64,000 nucleotides of DNA, from positions 1-64,000 of the forward strand of contig SKCR01006525.1 in the NCBI GenBank assembly GCA_019454045.1, in the 5' to 3' direction. The first letter of the stretch is position 1. Every line of letters begins with the position of its first letter. A program made the position numbers and the translations under genes. Positions 25,601-35,846 of this stretch are shown here, piece after piece. The DNA is from Zanthoxylum bungeanum. Taxonomy: Eukaryota > Streptophyta > Magnoliopsida > Sapindales > Rutaceae. The notes below the pieces were generated by a model that worked only from the letters and a program-made list of their open reading frames with translations, did not search any database and was not told the DNA's origin.

Positions 25601-26640
25601 CGCAACTGTATTTCACCAATTCCCATTATCTGAGAAGAACTGGTATTCCCCATCTTCACTGCTCCAAAGTCTCTGCTTTGTATGTTGTGAAGAAATCCCT
25701 GTGAGGAGTGACGTGGTAGGATGCTGCAGTATCTACCACCCACTCGACATCCTGAGTTGCGGTGTGAAGGCATGCTTCTTCCTGGCCGGAGCATATAGCT
25801 ACATCCACCATAGTAACTACTAGTGTCTCTGCGTCATTCTTCTTCGGCTGGTTATTGCCTTGTCCCTGCTCCCGTTGCAGTTTCCGGCAATTTTCTTCAA
25901 GTGGCCTTCAATGCCACAGTGGAAGCACTTGTATGTCTTTTTCCCGTCCTTGGACCTGCCCCTGCTTTTGCTTCTGCCTCTCCTCCCACCTTGATGTTTC
26001 TCATGTTGTCTTCCTCGCTGCTCCGTGATAAGGGCTTCTGTTTGATCTGAGCCCACATCTTTTCTTCTGACTTCTTCATTTGACAGGGCATCATTTACCA
26101 TAGGCATGGTAAGTTTGCCTCCTGGATCTGAGTTGCTGAGAGTAACCACCAGAGTCTCCCAGCTATCAGGAAGAGAGAACTGAGTAGCAAGAGGGCTTGA
26201 ACTTCGTCTGCCAGTTGCATATCTACCAGATAACTGGTTCACCAGGCTTTGGAATCGTTGGTGTGTTATACAACTGAAGTTCCACTCTGTAGCTTCAAGT
26301 TCACCAAACGCCTCATGATTAAGGCCTTATTCCGAGTTGTTTTGGCCTGGAACATGTCTTCCAATTTCCTCCACATTTCATAAGCATATGTGTCCTGTTC
26401 TACGTGGTGGAAGACATTGTGGACCGATCCACTGCCTAATCTGACCCAAGGTTCTGTTGTTGAGTTTATTCCAGTCATACTCCTTAACAGACTCTGGTTT
26501 CACTCCCTTCAACTCAATGACATCAAACAAATCTTTACAATGTAAAAAATCTATCATCTAGGTCTCCAGAGGGAGTAATTAGTGGCAGCCAGTTTAATCA
26601 TTGCACCAGAATGAGAATCCTCCATCTCCATTTTAAGTTT
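22628..26640 (-). pseudogene. broken gag-pol of the Tork/Tnt1-type copia
   Basis: From 3' to 5' on this strand: gag from about 26635, with the MRRLVNLKLQ region at 26266-26478 and zinc knuckle CFHCGIEGHLKK near 25930. A protease-region fragment follows at 25498-25794. Integrase is at 24519-25316 with CNHCLFGKQ, YSDVCGPLEV and VPRTPQHNGVAER. RT is in pieces (23747-24058 with MDVKTAFLHGDL; 23304-23582 with DFDMKDLGPAQQILG). RNase H is at 22970-23257 and 22628-22828. Several frameshifts separate these. The integrase has RTYNGGEY where the family has RSDNGGEY, losing the second acidic residue of the D,D(35)E triad. The tract 24060-24500 between integrase and RT is frame-broken. Wording is very close to Tnt1. 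Confidence 0.92.
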
Positions 26641-27315
26641 TAAAGTTTAAAATGAGGAATACACTAAAATCAGGTCTGAATTTCACAAATCTGAGGTCAC
26701 CGTTGCGTCCGGAACGGTCGAAAATGGTGGAATAGACACTTCGTTGGTCTAAATCCGACACAGGGACTGATTTGTAAATTCCTAAAATTTCTGGGGCAAA
26801 ATTGTAAATTCAAAACTTCAGGGGGCTAAATGAAATTTACAAGGCTGCTGACGTGCCAGTGCTGACGTGGCAGGGTGACGTGGCAAGTGGGACCGTTGTG
26901 CTGACGTGTTAGCTGACATGGCAAGTGATGTGGCATGCTGACGTGGCAGGCGGATGACGTGGCGCTGACTGTGCACTGCCGTGGCGCTGACTGGACTGCT
27001 GACTGTGTGCTGACTGGGCGCTGATTGGTCGATGACGTGGCAGCTGACGTGGCGGCCACGCGGATCGTCTTCAACCTTCAGCCACACGCGCTAAGCGTGT
27101 CTGCGAGTGAGGCGTGTGAAGACTGCACTGGTTGGCGCGTGCGGCGCGTGCGGAGTCTGTGGATGTCGGTTCGGTCGCCGGAAAATACCACCGTGCTCGT
27201 CTCGACGTGAACTAGCTGTTGGTACCCTCAAATTGGATTTTTGACAACTTTTCCGGAACCCGAATTTTCTGAACCAAACTCCGTTTACCGGTTTTTCGAT
27301 CCCAATGAAGAACCA
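26641..27315 (-). other. 5' untranslated leader of the Tork/Tnt1-type copia
   Basis: Sequence between the primer-binding site and the gag start. It is unusually GC-rich for the window and contains a run of TGACGTGGCA-like words (26848-27055). No open frame here resembles a known protein. Confidence 0.7.
26848..27055. repeat. array of TGACGTGGCA-like decamers
   Basis: Variants of GCTGACGTGGCA recur about a dozen times at irregular 12-30 bp spacing. TGACG is the core of plant TGA/bZIP binding sites, so this could be an internal enhancer in the retroelement leader. That role is inference only. Confidence 0.7.
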
Positions 27316-27332
27316 AAGCTCATGATACCACT

Positions 27333-27681
27333 TGTAGTGAAATAACGATCACTCTTGGAAGTGTTTGAGAAAAACCAAATTGTATTTATTACTATCAAGA
27401 ATAAATACCAAGTTTACAACAATGAAACTTATCAAAAAACTCAACACTCTCTCTATACAATTATACAACACTCATTGGGATACAAGTAATGGTCTCAAAA
27501 TGCTCATTTTATAATGTCCAAACCGCGTGAACAGTGCCACGCGGTTTGGCACACGTTTTCAACACACAGCTTGTCTTAAGCTGTCCACAGCTTATCTTCA
27601 CACTCAGCATGGAAAAGTCATGCATGCTTTCGGTGGGTTTGTTGCTATGCATGACTTTTGCATGCAATGCTGGAACCAACA
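27333..27681 (-). repeat. 5' LTR of the Tork/Tnt1-type copia
   Basis: Read on the minus strand, TGTTGGTTCC to ACTACA, followed by the tRNA-iMet primer-binding site. Confidence 0.95.
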
Positions 27682-27686
27682 GAATC

Positions 27687-28093
27687 TACCCAGAAAAATC
27701 CAGTTACTAACTTTTAGGAACTGGAACCTACCATTCGGTTCAGGTTACCCTATTTTCTAATTTTTCAATATATTCTCTTTTTTATTCACTAAATGAAAAT
27801 AACAATTAGTTGATAATTGATATCAAGAAATGAATTCCAGTAGTATAACATCAATAATAAATACTTGCAGTAACTTTCAGCAACAATACATAGTATATAT
27901 GGATTACAATCCTTTTTCTTTTAAAACAAGTATAAATTTCCAGATACAACAACACATAGTATATATGGATTAAATTCTTGCAAAATGTATATCAATGTTG
28001 CCAAGTTCAACAAAATACACAAAACTAACCCTAATTAACAAAATACCCTAAACAGAGCCACCCAATTATGTCCTTCTGAGAAATTCATGGTAC

Positions 28094-28127
<34 letters not shown>

Positions 28128-28141
28128 CAACACAGCCCATA
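27687..28141. other. host spacer between two retrotransposons
   Basis: AT-rich single-copy-looking DNA with a short direct repeat (ACATAGTATATATGGATTA, near 27889 and 27954) and a (TA)n microsatellite at 28094-28126. It joins the sequence left of 20335 once the copia element is removed. No gene seen. Confidence 0.5.
28094..28126. repeat. (TA)n microsatellite
   Basis: About sixteen TA units, 20 bp before the gypsy element. Confidence 0.9.
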
Positions 28142-28304
28142 TTATCTGTTGATAGTGGATTTTGGTCTCAGGACAATATGGAATTTTTCTTTTATTTCTC
28201 GGATGTTTAGGAATGTCTGACACCAGGTCTTACTCTGCAAACCCTGCTAAACCTCCGACTCCGAGCAATGAGGAATACTTGGCTCTGGGGGAATGTTACG
28301 TCCA

Positions 28305-30396
28305 TGATGAGTGATATTTATATCACTATTCCCACTCATTTAACCTAATATTTTGTATAGTTTCTTGAGTTTTGTGAATATTTTGATGTGTTTTGTGTTA
28401 TTTTGTAGATAAATAAAGTTTCAGGACATTTTGGAGGTGATTTGGAGCAAAACAGTGAAAATTGGCGAAAAATGGCATTTTGGTAATTTCCAGCGTCGCG
28501 ACGCCTAACGTGCACCGAGCCTTGCTAACTTGCGCCGGGTTAACTGGTCAGAATTTGAGAAGTTTGACTTTGCCAATATGCGCCGTGCCATGTGTCACCA
28601 TCACAGCCGATCTGCTAACGTGCGTCGTGCCACGTGTCATCATCATACGCTGCCGACACTCAAACTTGACACGTGTCGCCTCGTCATCAGCCATGTCAGC
28701 GGTCAAATAGTCAACTTCGCCATGTGTCACGCCATGTCATCAGCCACATCACTAAGTCAACCGACTCAACTTGCCATGTCAGCATCAGCCAATCACAGCG
28801 TGACACGTGGCACCACGTGTCGTAATTCTATTGTGCCGACAATTGCAATGCCACGTCAGCATGACGTCATCAATGACGTCATCACAATAATTGAGTATCA
28901 GCGGCCTTGCCACGTGTCACCTTATCTTCTTATCAGAATCGCCACGTGTCGCCTTCTCAGTGAGCCACGCTGACTGTTCCAGCGTCGCGACGCCAAAGGC
29001 CTCAGCGTCGCGACGCCCAGAGCCCACCGAGGCCTATAAATTGAGGTCGACATTTCAGTATTTGTTGTACCTTTCTCTCTCTCATCTCTTTGATGTAGAG
29101 ATAATCTCTCTCTAAGTTTCTTTTAATTTTAGTTTTTTTTAGTTTTTAGTTTTGTAATTAATTTTAATTATGTTTTGTAATAGTAGTAATTTAATTTTTA
29201 CTTTTTACAGTTTTTACTAGTCATGAGGAAGTAATTTCCCTAGCTAGGGTGAAATGTAATTCTTTTACTGTTACTATTTAGATTAATCTCCCTTAAAAAT
29301 AATATATTCACTATTTAAAATATTGACTTAAAAATGATACCGCTATATTGGACGGTTGGCAATTAAATTTAATCTGGTTTAAACCTGACTAATCAAGGAT
29401 ACCGCTATATTGGTCGGTTGGTAATTTAATTATGGTACCGCCTTAATGGCTGGTTAGACTTAATTTAACTTAATCAGGATACCGCCAGATTGGTCGGTTG
29501 GAATATTATCACAAGTTTATATATTATTTTATGGGAGATATCTAAATTAGTAGTAGTAAAAGTAATTCCTTTTACCTTAGCATTTTATTGTAATTTATTT
29601 ATAGCTTTTACTTTATGTCTTTTACTTTTCAGTTGTTACTAGCCCTAGTTATGTGTTGTAACTAAATTAGTTATCTGGGGTTGTGATGAATTTCAATATC
29701 ACCGGTTTATAAGGGTTAGATTATAGTTTGAGTAATTTAAAGGTTTATTTATTAAGTCTTAAGCTTAATGCTTCTTGTTGTCTGATCACCAATAAGATTG
29801 ACGTGGTAAATCTAAAATGAACTAGACATAGGGATTTTAGATTTCAGCCTTAGACTTAATAGCCCACGATCTTCCTTGAGGATAGATAACCCTTTAATAG
29901 ATTTCCTTACATGATAGGAATATACATGTCGGGCGGGGGTAGCTATAATTGGAACTTAATCTTAATGAATCCAGATAATTTGGTTGACATAGACATATGG
30001 TTCAATTGGGTTAAACTGGGTATTTGTGTCTGACCATCGACAGATGCTTTCGCATAATTTCGTGTTCCATGTTAGTAAACCAATATAATACCCAACTATA
30101 AAATAATCACTTCATCTTTAAAATGATATTGGAAGAAATCACAACCTAGATCTTTGTGTCTTTTGTTATTTTCTTTAGTATTTTCTTTTGTTTATTTTTC
30201 TTATTTTATTTTGTAAAATCACATTCAACCAATCAATCAAACAATCATTTTTTTCTCCCTTTAATTAGATATTTGTAAATAAATAGTATCAACAATTAAT
30301 AACAACAGTAGGAATTAAGTCCTCGTGGGATCGATATTTTTATACTACTTGAACGATACGTGCGCTTGCGTTATACGTGTGTGTTTACACCGGTCA
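28305..30396 (+). mobile_element. nested solo LTR, same family as the LTRs at 47217 and 53230
   Basis: About 2.09 kb from TGATGAGTGATA to TTTACACCGGTCA. It matches the complement of the LTRs at 47217-49063 and 53230-55068 over the first 180 bp and the last kilobase. Flanks GTCCA and GTCCC are a near-match target duplication within the 82-bp tandem repeat of the host element. It differs from its relatives by a long GC-rich U3 insert (28490-29030) full of CACGTG sites. TATAAA lies at 29035. No coding region belongs to it. Confidence 0.85.
28493..29040 (+). promoter_or_regulatory. U3 promoter with G-box and CRE-like clusters
   Basis: CACGTG occurs at 28631, 28670, 28804, 28814, 28911 and 28943; TGACGTCA at 28862 and 28874. 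The palindrome GCGTCGCGACGC is at 28493, 28982 and 29005. A TATAAA box follows at 29035-29040. CACGTGTC and TGACGTCA are known bZIP (ABF/TGA-type) targets, so a stress- or ABA-responsive LTR promoter is a reasonable inference, not shown. Confidence 0.6.
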
Positions 30397-31230
30397 GTCC
30401 CCATACCAAAAGGACGGACTCGGTGGGACATGACCCGACCCCGAGCTGAGTGAAGTACTTGGCTCTGGGGGAATGTTACGTCCCCAGACCAAAAGACGGA
30501 CTCGGTGGGACACGACCCGACCCCGAGCTGAGTGAAGTGCTTGGTTCTGGGGGATGTTACGTCCCCAGACCAAAAGGATGGACTCGGTGGGACACGACCC
30601 GACCCGAGCTGAAAGAAATACTTGGCTCTGAGGGAATGTTATGTCCCCAGACCAAAAGGGCGGACTCGGTGGGACACGACCCGACCCCGAGCTGAAAGAA
30701 ATACTTGGCTCTGGGGGAATGTTACGTCCCCAGACCAAAAGGACGGACTCGGTGGGACACGACCCGACGCCGAGCTGAAAGAAATACTTTGCTCTAGGGG
30801 AATGTTACATCCCCAGACCAAAAGGGCGGACTCGGTGGGACACGACCCGACCCCAAGCTGAAAGAAATACTTGGCTCTGGGGGAATGTTATGTCCCCAGA
30901 CCAAAAGGACGGACTCGGTGGGACACGACCGACCTCGAGCTGAAAGAAATATTTGGCTCTGGGGGAATGTTACGTCCTCAGACCAAAAGGGCGGACTCGG
31001 TGGGACACGACCGACCTCGAGCTGAAAGAAATACTAGGCTCTGTGGAATGTTACGTCCCCATACCAAAAAGGCAGACTCGGTGGGACACGACACGACCCG
31101 ACCCCGAGCTGAAAGAAATACTTGGCTTTGGGGGAATGTTACGTCCTCAGACCAAAATGGCGGACTCGGTAGGACACGACCCGACCCCGAGCTGAAAGAC
31201 ATGGCCCTGGGGGGATGTTACGTCCCCAAA
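30397..31230. repeat. tandem array A, ~82-bp unit, about 10 copies
   Basis: The shared word GGGGGAATGTTACGTCCCCA recurs at intervals of 80-87 bp (for example 30471, 30552, 30634, 30718, 30800, 30883, 30965, 31046, 31133, 31213). One more unit sits at about 28250-28304, cut off by the solo LTR. Open frames across the array only reflect the repeat and are not genes. Confidence 0.95.
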
Positions 31231-31284
31231 CTAGAAAAAAAAGAGACTCGGTGGGACGTAACCCGATCCCGAGCTGAGAGAAAC

Positions 31285-31690
31285 CAAGTGGCCTCGGCGG
31301 AACGAAATCCAACCCCGAGTCGAAAAACCATAACGACCTCGGCGGAATGAAATCAGCCCCGAGCCGAATGACCAAGCGGCCTCGGACGAACGAAATCCAA
31401 CCCCGAGCCGATGTAAACCATAACGACATCGGCGAAACGAAATCCAGCCCCGAGCCGAATGACCAATCGGCCTCGGCGGAACGAAATCCCCCCGAGCCGA
31501 TGTAAACCATAACGACATCGGTGAAACGAAATCCAGCCTCGAGCCGATGTAAACCATAACGACCTCGACGGAACGAAATCCAGCCCCGAGCCGATAAACC
31601 ATAACGACCTCGGCGGCACGAAATCCAGCCCCGAGACGATTAACAGAGTGGCCTCGGTGGAACAAAATCTAGCCCCGAGCCAAACAATCA
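31285..31690. repeat. tandem array B, ~47-bp unit, about 9 copies
   Basis: Units of the form CCTCGGCGGAACGAAATCCA plus CCCCGAGCCGATG plus AAACCATAACGA, 42-50 bp long. Some units instead end GAATGACCAA, giving a partly alternating pattern. It directly follows array A and shares no evident unit with it. Confidence 0.9.
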
Positions 31691-32004
31691 TTGGGACTTT
31701 GCTCAGAAGGGAAATGAATCACCCTTTTGAAGCCCTACTGAATCTGGCACGGGCGTCCCCTTGCCAGACCGACGAAAAACAAAAACAAAAACAAAACTTA
31801 AAAACTTAAAAAACGGGGGGTGACTCGAAAACATAAAAGTGTAAATAATCAGCACAGATTCCTCAAAACAAGCGTCCTGTTTGAGGTTTCCAAAACACAA
31901 TCCTGAATCTTTCAATTCAGAGTCCCGGCGAACCAGGATTTGGATCAAAGAGCATTTTGAACGGTAAGGGCACATCCTCGATACCCCAGGTCTCCATGGA
32001 GCCT

Positions 32005-32885
32005 GTGTATCGTTTTGATGGCTTCTCCTTACCACACTGGAGTAAACATACGCTACGAGGGCATGATCCCTCCTCGTGCTATGCTTCTCATGGATCCGAA
32101 TGATCAGAGTATGGATCAAAGAGTCTCCGAAACATTAAGGGAATGATCCTCCTTATGCTCGGTAACACTGGAGTAAGCAATCGTCACGAGGGCATGGTTC
32201 ATCCTCGTGTTATGCTTCTCAAGGATCCGAATGATCGAAATAGGTGGAGATCAAAGAGTGTCTGAAGCACTAAGGAATGGTCCTCCTTATGCTCGGTAAC
32301 ACTGGAGCAAACAAACGCCACGAGGGAATCATCCCTCCTCGTGCTATGCTTCTCACGGATCCAAGTGATGGGAATAGGGATCAAAGAGTGTCTGAAGCAT
32401 CAAGGGAATGGTCCTCCTTATGCTCGGTAACACTGGAGCAAGCAAACTCCACGAGGGAATCATCCATCCTCGTGCTATACTTCTCACGGATCCAAGTGAT
32501 CGGAATAGGGATCAAAGAGTGTCTGAAGCATCAAGGGAATGGTCCTTATTATGCTCGGTAACACTGGAGCAAGAAAACTCCATGAGGGAATCATCCATCC
32601 TCGTGCTATGCTTCTCACGGATCCAAGTGATCGGAATATGGATCAAAGAGTGTCCGAAGCATCAAGGGAATGGTCCTCCTTATGCTCCGTAACACTGGAG
32701 CAAGCAAACGCCATGAGGGAATCATCCATCCTCATGCTATGCTTCTCACGGATCCAAGTGATCGGAATAGGGATTAAAAGAGTGTCTGAAGCATCAAGGG
32801 AATGGTCCTCCTTATGCTCGGTAATACTTGAGCAGGAAATTGCTACGAGGGCATCATTCCTCCTCGTGCTATGCTTCTCACGGGT
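32005..32885. repeat. tandem array C, 131-bp unit, about 7 copies
   Basis: GGAATGGTCCTCCTTATGCT and its variants recur at about 32139, 32274, 32405, 32536, 32667 and 32799, a spacing of 131-135 bp. The inner copies are nearly identical and the outer ones diverged, as expected for unequal exchange. Confidence 0.95.
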
Positions 32886-33385
32886 CCATTGGTCGTTTAA
32901 GATGTACAGGAACACATTCCCTGCAATCGTGTTTCCTCAACTAGCCAGGTCGGCCACCTTACGGGGGCACTCCCTCCCCGCGATCACTGTCTCGAAATAT
33001 CCCTTACGAATGTAAGTCATCGGGTAGTTCTGCTCCGGCTTCGGAGGTTTGACTCTATTATGAAAGGCTTCACGTGCTCCCTTATGCGTTTCATCCATTG
33101 ATATAGTCGGGTTTGGTGCTTTTCCTGATCCCGGGTCATCCCTTCGTGTCGAGTATGTCCCCGTAACACTGAATATGACTTTCCAGTCTAATTTTGGAAA
33201 AAGCGAGTGAAGATTTTCTTGACTGAAAAGATAAAATTTTATTCATATTCGGGGACCTACTGCCATTTCTACAACTCTCCGCGGGATATTTTGGGAGGGG
33301 GTTTATTTGATCTTCTAACCCTGGGCTCGACTATAGTTTCTTCTTGGTCGGTTAGAAGCCAGTGTCTTCCCTCCTGCGATGATGT

Positions 33386-34933
33386 TTACCTATGTGCTTT
33401 TTGTCTGGCCGTCATAACTTCATGGTTAATGTAATTGTTCAAATACTCATTCCGCGCCAAGTCTTCCATTTGCTCCCGTAGGCCTTGGCATCTGTCCGTT
33501 GTATGCCTCCGAAGATTGTGATGTACGCAATAGGATTTTTTATCCCTCATATCTGGCGAGAATCTCCTGAGATCTGGTTCTATTAAGACACATTTCCCCT
33601 GGATTTCCATGACGATCTGTCTCAGTGGTTTGTTTAGTGGAATGTATGCCTCTTCTCGGGCCACATGGTTCACCTGGGTCGGGATCTTTTTTTCCTGTTC
33701 ATCCTGAGGTAGCGGTTTGAATTCCCTTCGCCTCGGGGGAGGCTTCTTGAAATCACTTTCTTCTATGCGATGAGCTTCTAACCTCGTCGTCCTCTCTCTG
33801 ATAGTTATCCCCCTCCGGGAGATTCTTTATTCGTTCTCCAACGAAACAAAATTCCAGGCTATTTCCAGAGCGGTGGCATAGTCCAGAGTATTTTGGATCC
33901 TCAGGTGGGTCCACAATTTTCCGACCTTTAAAGCTCCCTTCAAACTCTCCAAGGCCTCGGGCGACTCATATCCTCCGACCTCGAGCACCATGATATGATA
34001 CCGCTCGATGAAGGCTTTCATGGGTTCATCGTCTCCCTTTTTCATAAGCCTTAATTCCCCAATTGTCTTCTTTGGGACGCAGACCCCCTTAAAGTGTCGA
34101 ACAAATGACCTTCTGAGTTGAGCGAAGCTACTGATGCTTCCCGGGGCAAGACTTCTAAACCATAGGATGGTAGACCCGTCCAAGGTTAGGGGGAATACTT
34201 TGCAAATGACATCCCCTACTACCCATTTGACGTCCATCAATAGAGCGAAACTTTCAATATGGGACTTTGGATCTGAATGACCTTTATAGGGCGTCATGGA
34301 CGGCATATTGAATCGTCTTGGGAATTTTGCCGACCTTATTTCTTCCATGAAATGGGATTCAACCTCGCCGTCCCGATCATCTCCCGTGTTAGTTTGAGAT
34401 TTACTCCACTAGTGGTTTCTTTTCTTTCTTATCCAAGATTTTACATCGTTGTCGGTGTAATCGTGCCGCCTCTTGTGGCCCTATTTGTGCCTGTTATCCC
34501 AGGTACGGTGTTCCTCATGACTTGAGCTTTCTCGCTCTGCTCTGTCATGCCTCTTGTCTCCCATTCTGGTGTTGTGGGGGCTATCATGGGAAAAATCTGG
34601 TGTTTGTCTCCCTTATTATTCTTCCCATGTGTCCTCTGTTTGTAAATCTTTTTCTGCCACTACGGACCTCATCCTGTAAGGGTTCTTCCTTCTGGGCTCA
34701 TCGTCTTCACTTACATCTGCAACCCTTTTTCCTTATGCTATTCTGCCTCTTCTGCGACTGGTTCCGGCTTCGTGTTTCTCGTTGTTTGTCTCTTTCATTC
34801 TTTCCAGTTCGTCCATTATGGATTTCAGAAGGATTTGATTTTCCTCCCTATCTTTCCTCATGTTTTGCTCTATCTTATTCATCCAATCTGTTGTTGGACT
34901 CTCCGACAATTGGTGTTCTCCATCTTCTGCCAT
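33386..34933 (-). pseudogene. gag of the Tat-type gypsy element, frameshifted
   Basis: The start ATG at 34933 lies about 35 bases after the primer-binding site. The first piece (34733-34933) is an acidic, coiled-coil-like MAEDGEHQLSESPTTDW segment. The second (33827-34348) is the gag core, with FNMPSMTPYKGHSDPKSHI, FVRHFKG, LMKKGDDEPMKAFIERY and LKVGKLWTHL. The third (33386-33673) has the zinc-knuckle-like CVHHNLRRHTTDRC followed by LREQMEDLARNEYL, typical of the Tat lineage. At least two frame breaks separate the pieces. No pol follows; sequence down to 33000 decays into the tandem arrays. Confidence 0.88.
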
Positions 34934-34966
34934 TGTCTTACTACGTGAGCTGCTTTTTGTTGGCGT

Positions 34967-34985
34967 TCCCCACAGACGGCGCCAA
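34967..34985 (-). other. primer-binding site of the Tat-type gypsy
   Basis: TTGGCGCCGTCTGTGGGGA on the minus strand, one base after the LTR end, a form usual in Tat-like elements. Confidence 0.85.
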
Positions 34986-34986
34986 C

Positions 34987-35711
34987 TATTGACGGTGGAT
35001 TTTGGTCTCAGGGCAATATGAGAATTTTACTCCCGAGACAAATCCTCCTCCAACTGTGAATTTGTTTGGTTATGGGGGACCAAAAGCAAACTTAGCAAAA
35101 GATAGATAAACAAGCCAATCGACAAAAAGTTTTAACGTGGTTCGGCGGATTAGATCCGACCTACGTCCACGGGCATAAACTGGATGGTACTTTTATTACT
35201 GAGATATGCTATCTTCAATAGCTCTTCTGTTTACAAGTTTGATGGTAATAATTCTCATCCCTTTACACATACTCTCCCCTTCTATTTATAATAGTGAAAA
35301 AATCAGATTCTTTTTCTTACAAGGATTCCTAGTTGAAAACTACATTCTCTTCCCACATCCTATTAGGACACTAACTCATCTAACTCATTAACTTTCCCCA
35401 TGAGAGTATGATAACTCATCTTCTTATCTCATAAGAATAAGATAGCTTATTGTCTAGAGTACGCCCCGCCATCTGGTCAGTCTTCGTGAGGTCGGTCATA
35501 GTGGTCTTTTGAAATGAGAATGCTTCTGTCGACTTGATAATGCCCGGTCATCTGATCTCAAGTCGTCGGTTACCGATCATGAAGTGCTCGGCCACTTACT
35601 GATTGGCCTTTAGTGGTCGGGTCGGCATTATTGATTTTGACTGAGAATGAAATTACTTTTTACCCATGTCGTACTGATTAAATATTATAGGACCTGAAAA
35701 TACCACCAACA
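34987..35711 (-). repeat. 5' LTR of the Tat-type gypsy
   Basis: 725 bp; minus-strand start TGTTGGTGGTATTTTCAGG, end CACCGTCAATA (terminal CA changed to TA). Its partner at the left end is almost wholly deleted. Confidence 0.88.
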
Positions 35712-35716
35712 TTATC

Positions 35717-35846
35717 ATCACACAAATAGAAGAAAAATAAAAAGGAAAAAATCATTACCTTGAACGTGTTTGAGTCTTTATGTGAAGAGCAGCTGCGGGG
35801 GTTTTGGGAAATTTTGATTCCTAGGGTTTATGCGTTTTGGAGGGAA
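35717..35846 (-). other. possible stranded 5' leader exon of a host gene
   Basis: On the minus strand this reads CATAAACCCTAGGAATC, a telo-box-like AAACCCTAG common in plant 5' leaders. A run of ordinary sequence follows, ending ACACGTTCAAG at 35764 with a GTAATG donor. It lies between the gypsy TSD and the truncated copia. Once the insertions are removed, the next minus-strand host gene is the membrane protein at 19459-20109, which has a possible acceptor at about 20187. Whether they belong together is inference. Confidence 0.35.

Larger units (their letters stand above)
20335..27681 (-). mobile_element. Ty1/copia element, Tork/Tnt1 type, complete but decayed
   Basis: Two LTRs of about 348 bp (20335-20682 and 27333-27681) differ by roughly eight substitutions by eye. 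They are flanked by GAATC at 20330-20334 and 27682-27686. A primer-binding site TGGTATCATGAGC, matching tRNA-iMet, follows the 5' LTR (about 27318-27330). A purine-rich tract GAGGGGGAGATT precedes the 3' LTR (about 20683-20694). The order is copia-like: gag, protease, integrase, RT, RNase H. A SIRE-like solo LTR is nested at 20732-22509. The element could have transposed only before its frames broke. Confidence 0.95.
28147..35711 (-). mobile_element. Tat-type Ty3/gypsy element lacking pol
   Basis: Bounded by TTATC at 28142-28146 and 35712-35716. The 5' LTR is 34987-35711. The 3' LTR survives only as about 40 bp at 28147-28186 (GATAGTGGATTTTGGTCTCAG, compare 34991), so most of it is deleted. 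A primer-binding site TTGGCGCCGTCTGTGGGGA is at 34967-34985 on the minus strand. Only gag is recognisable. RT, RNase H and integrase are absent, and their place is taken by three tandem arrays (30397-32885). Tat-lineage elements are known for variable tandem repeats near the 3' end. A solo LTR of another family is nested at 28305-30396. Confidence 0.85.

Noticed and set aside
28530..28973. 147-codon frame
   Set aside because: It lies across the GC-rich U3 promoter of a solo LTR, with no similarity or start context; an artefact of low stop density.
30394..31691. Several overlapping open frames of 60-159 codons on both strands
   Set aside because: They follow the 82-bp and 47-bp tandem repeats, repeat themselves in sequence and resemble no protein; they are by-products of GC-rich repeats without stops.
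32005..32885. Regular repeats considered as a CRISPR-like array
   Set aside because: Whole units repeat head to tail with no unique spacers, and the DNA is plant nuclear.
32277..33015. Open frames with repeated residues over the 131-bp array
   Set aside because: The translation merely repeats the tandem unit with frame changes; no independent evidence of coding.
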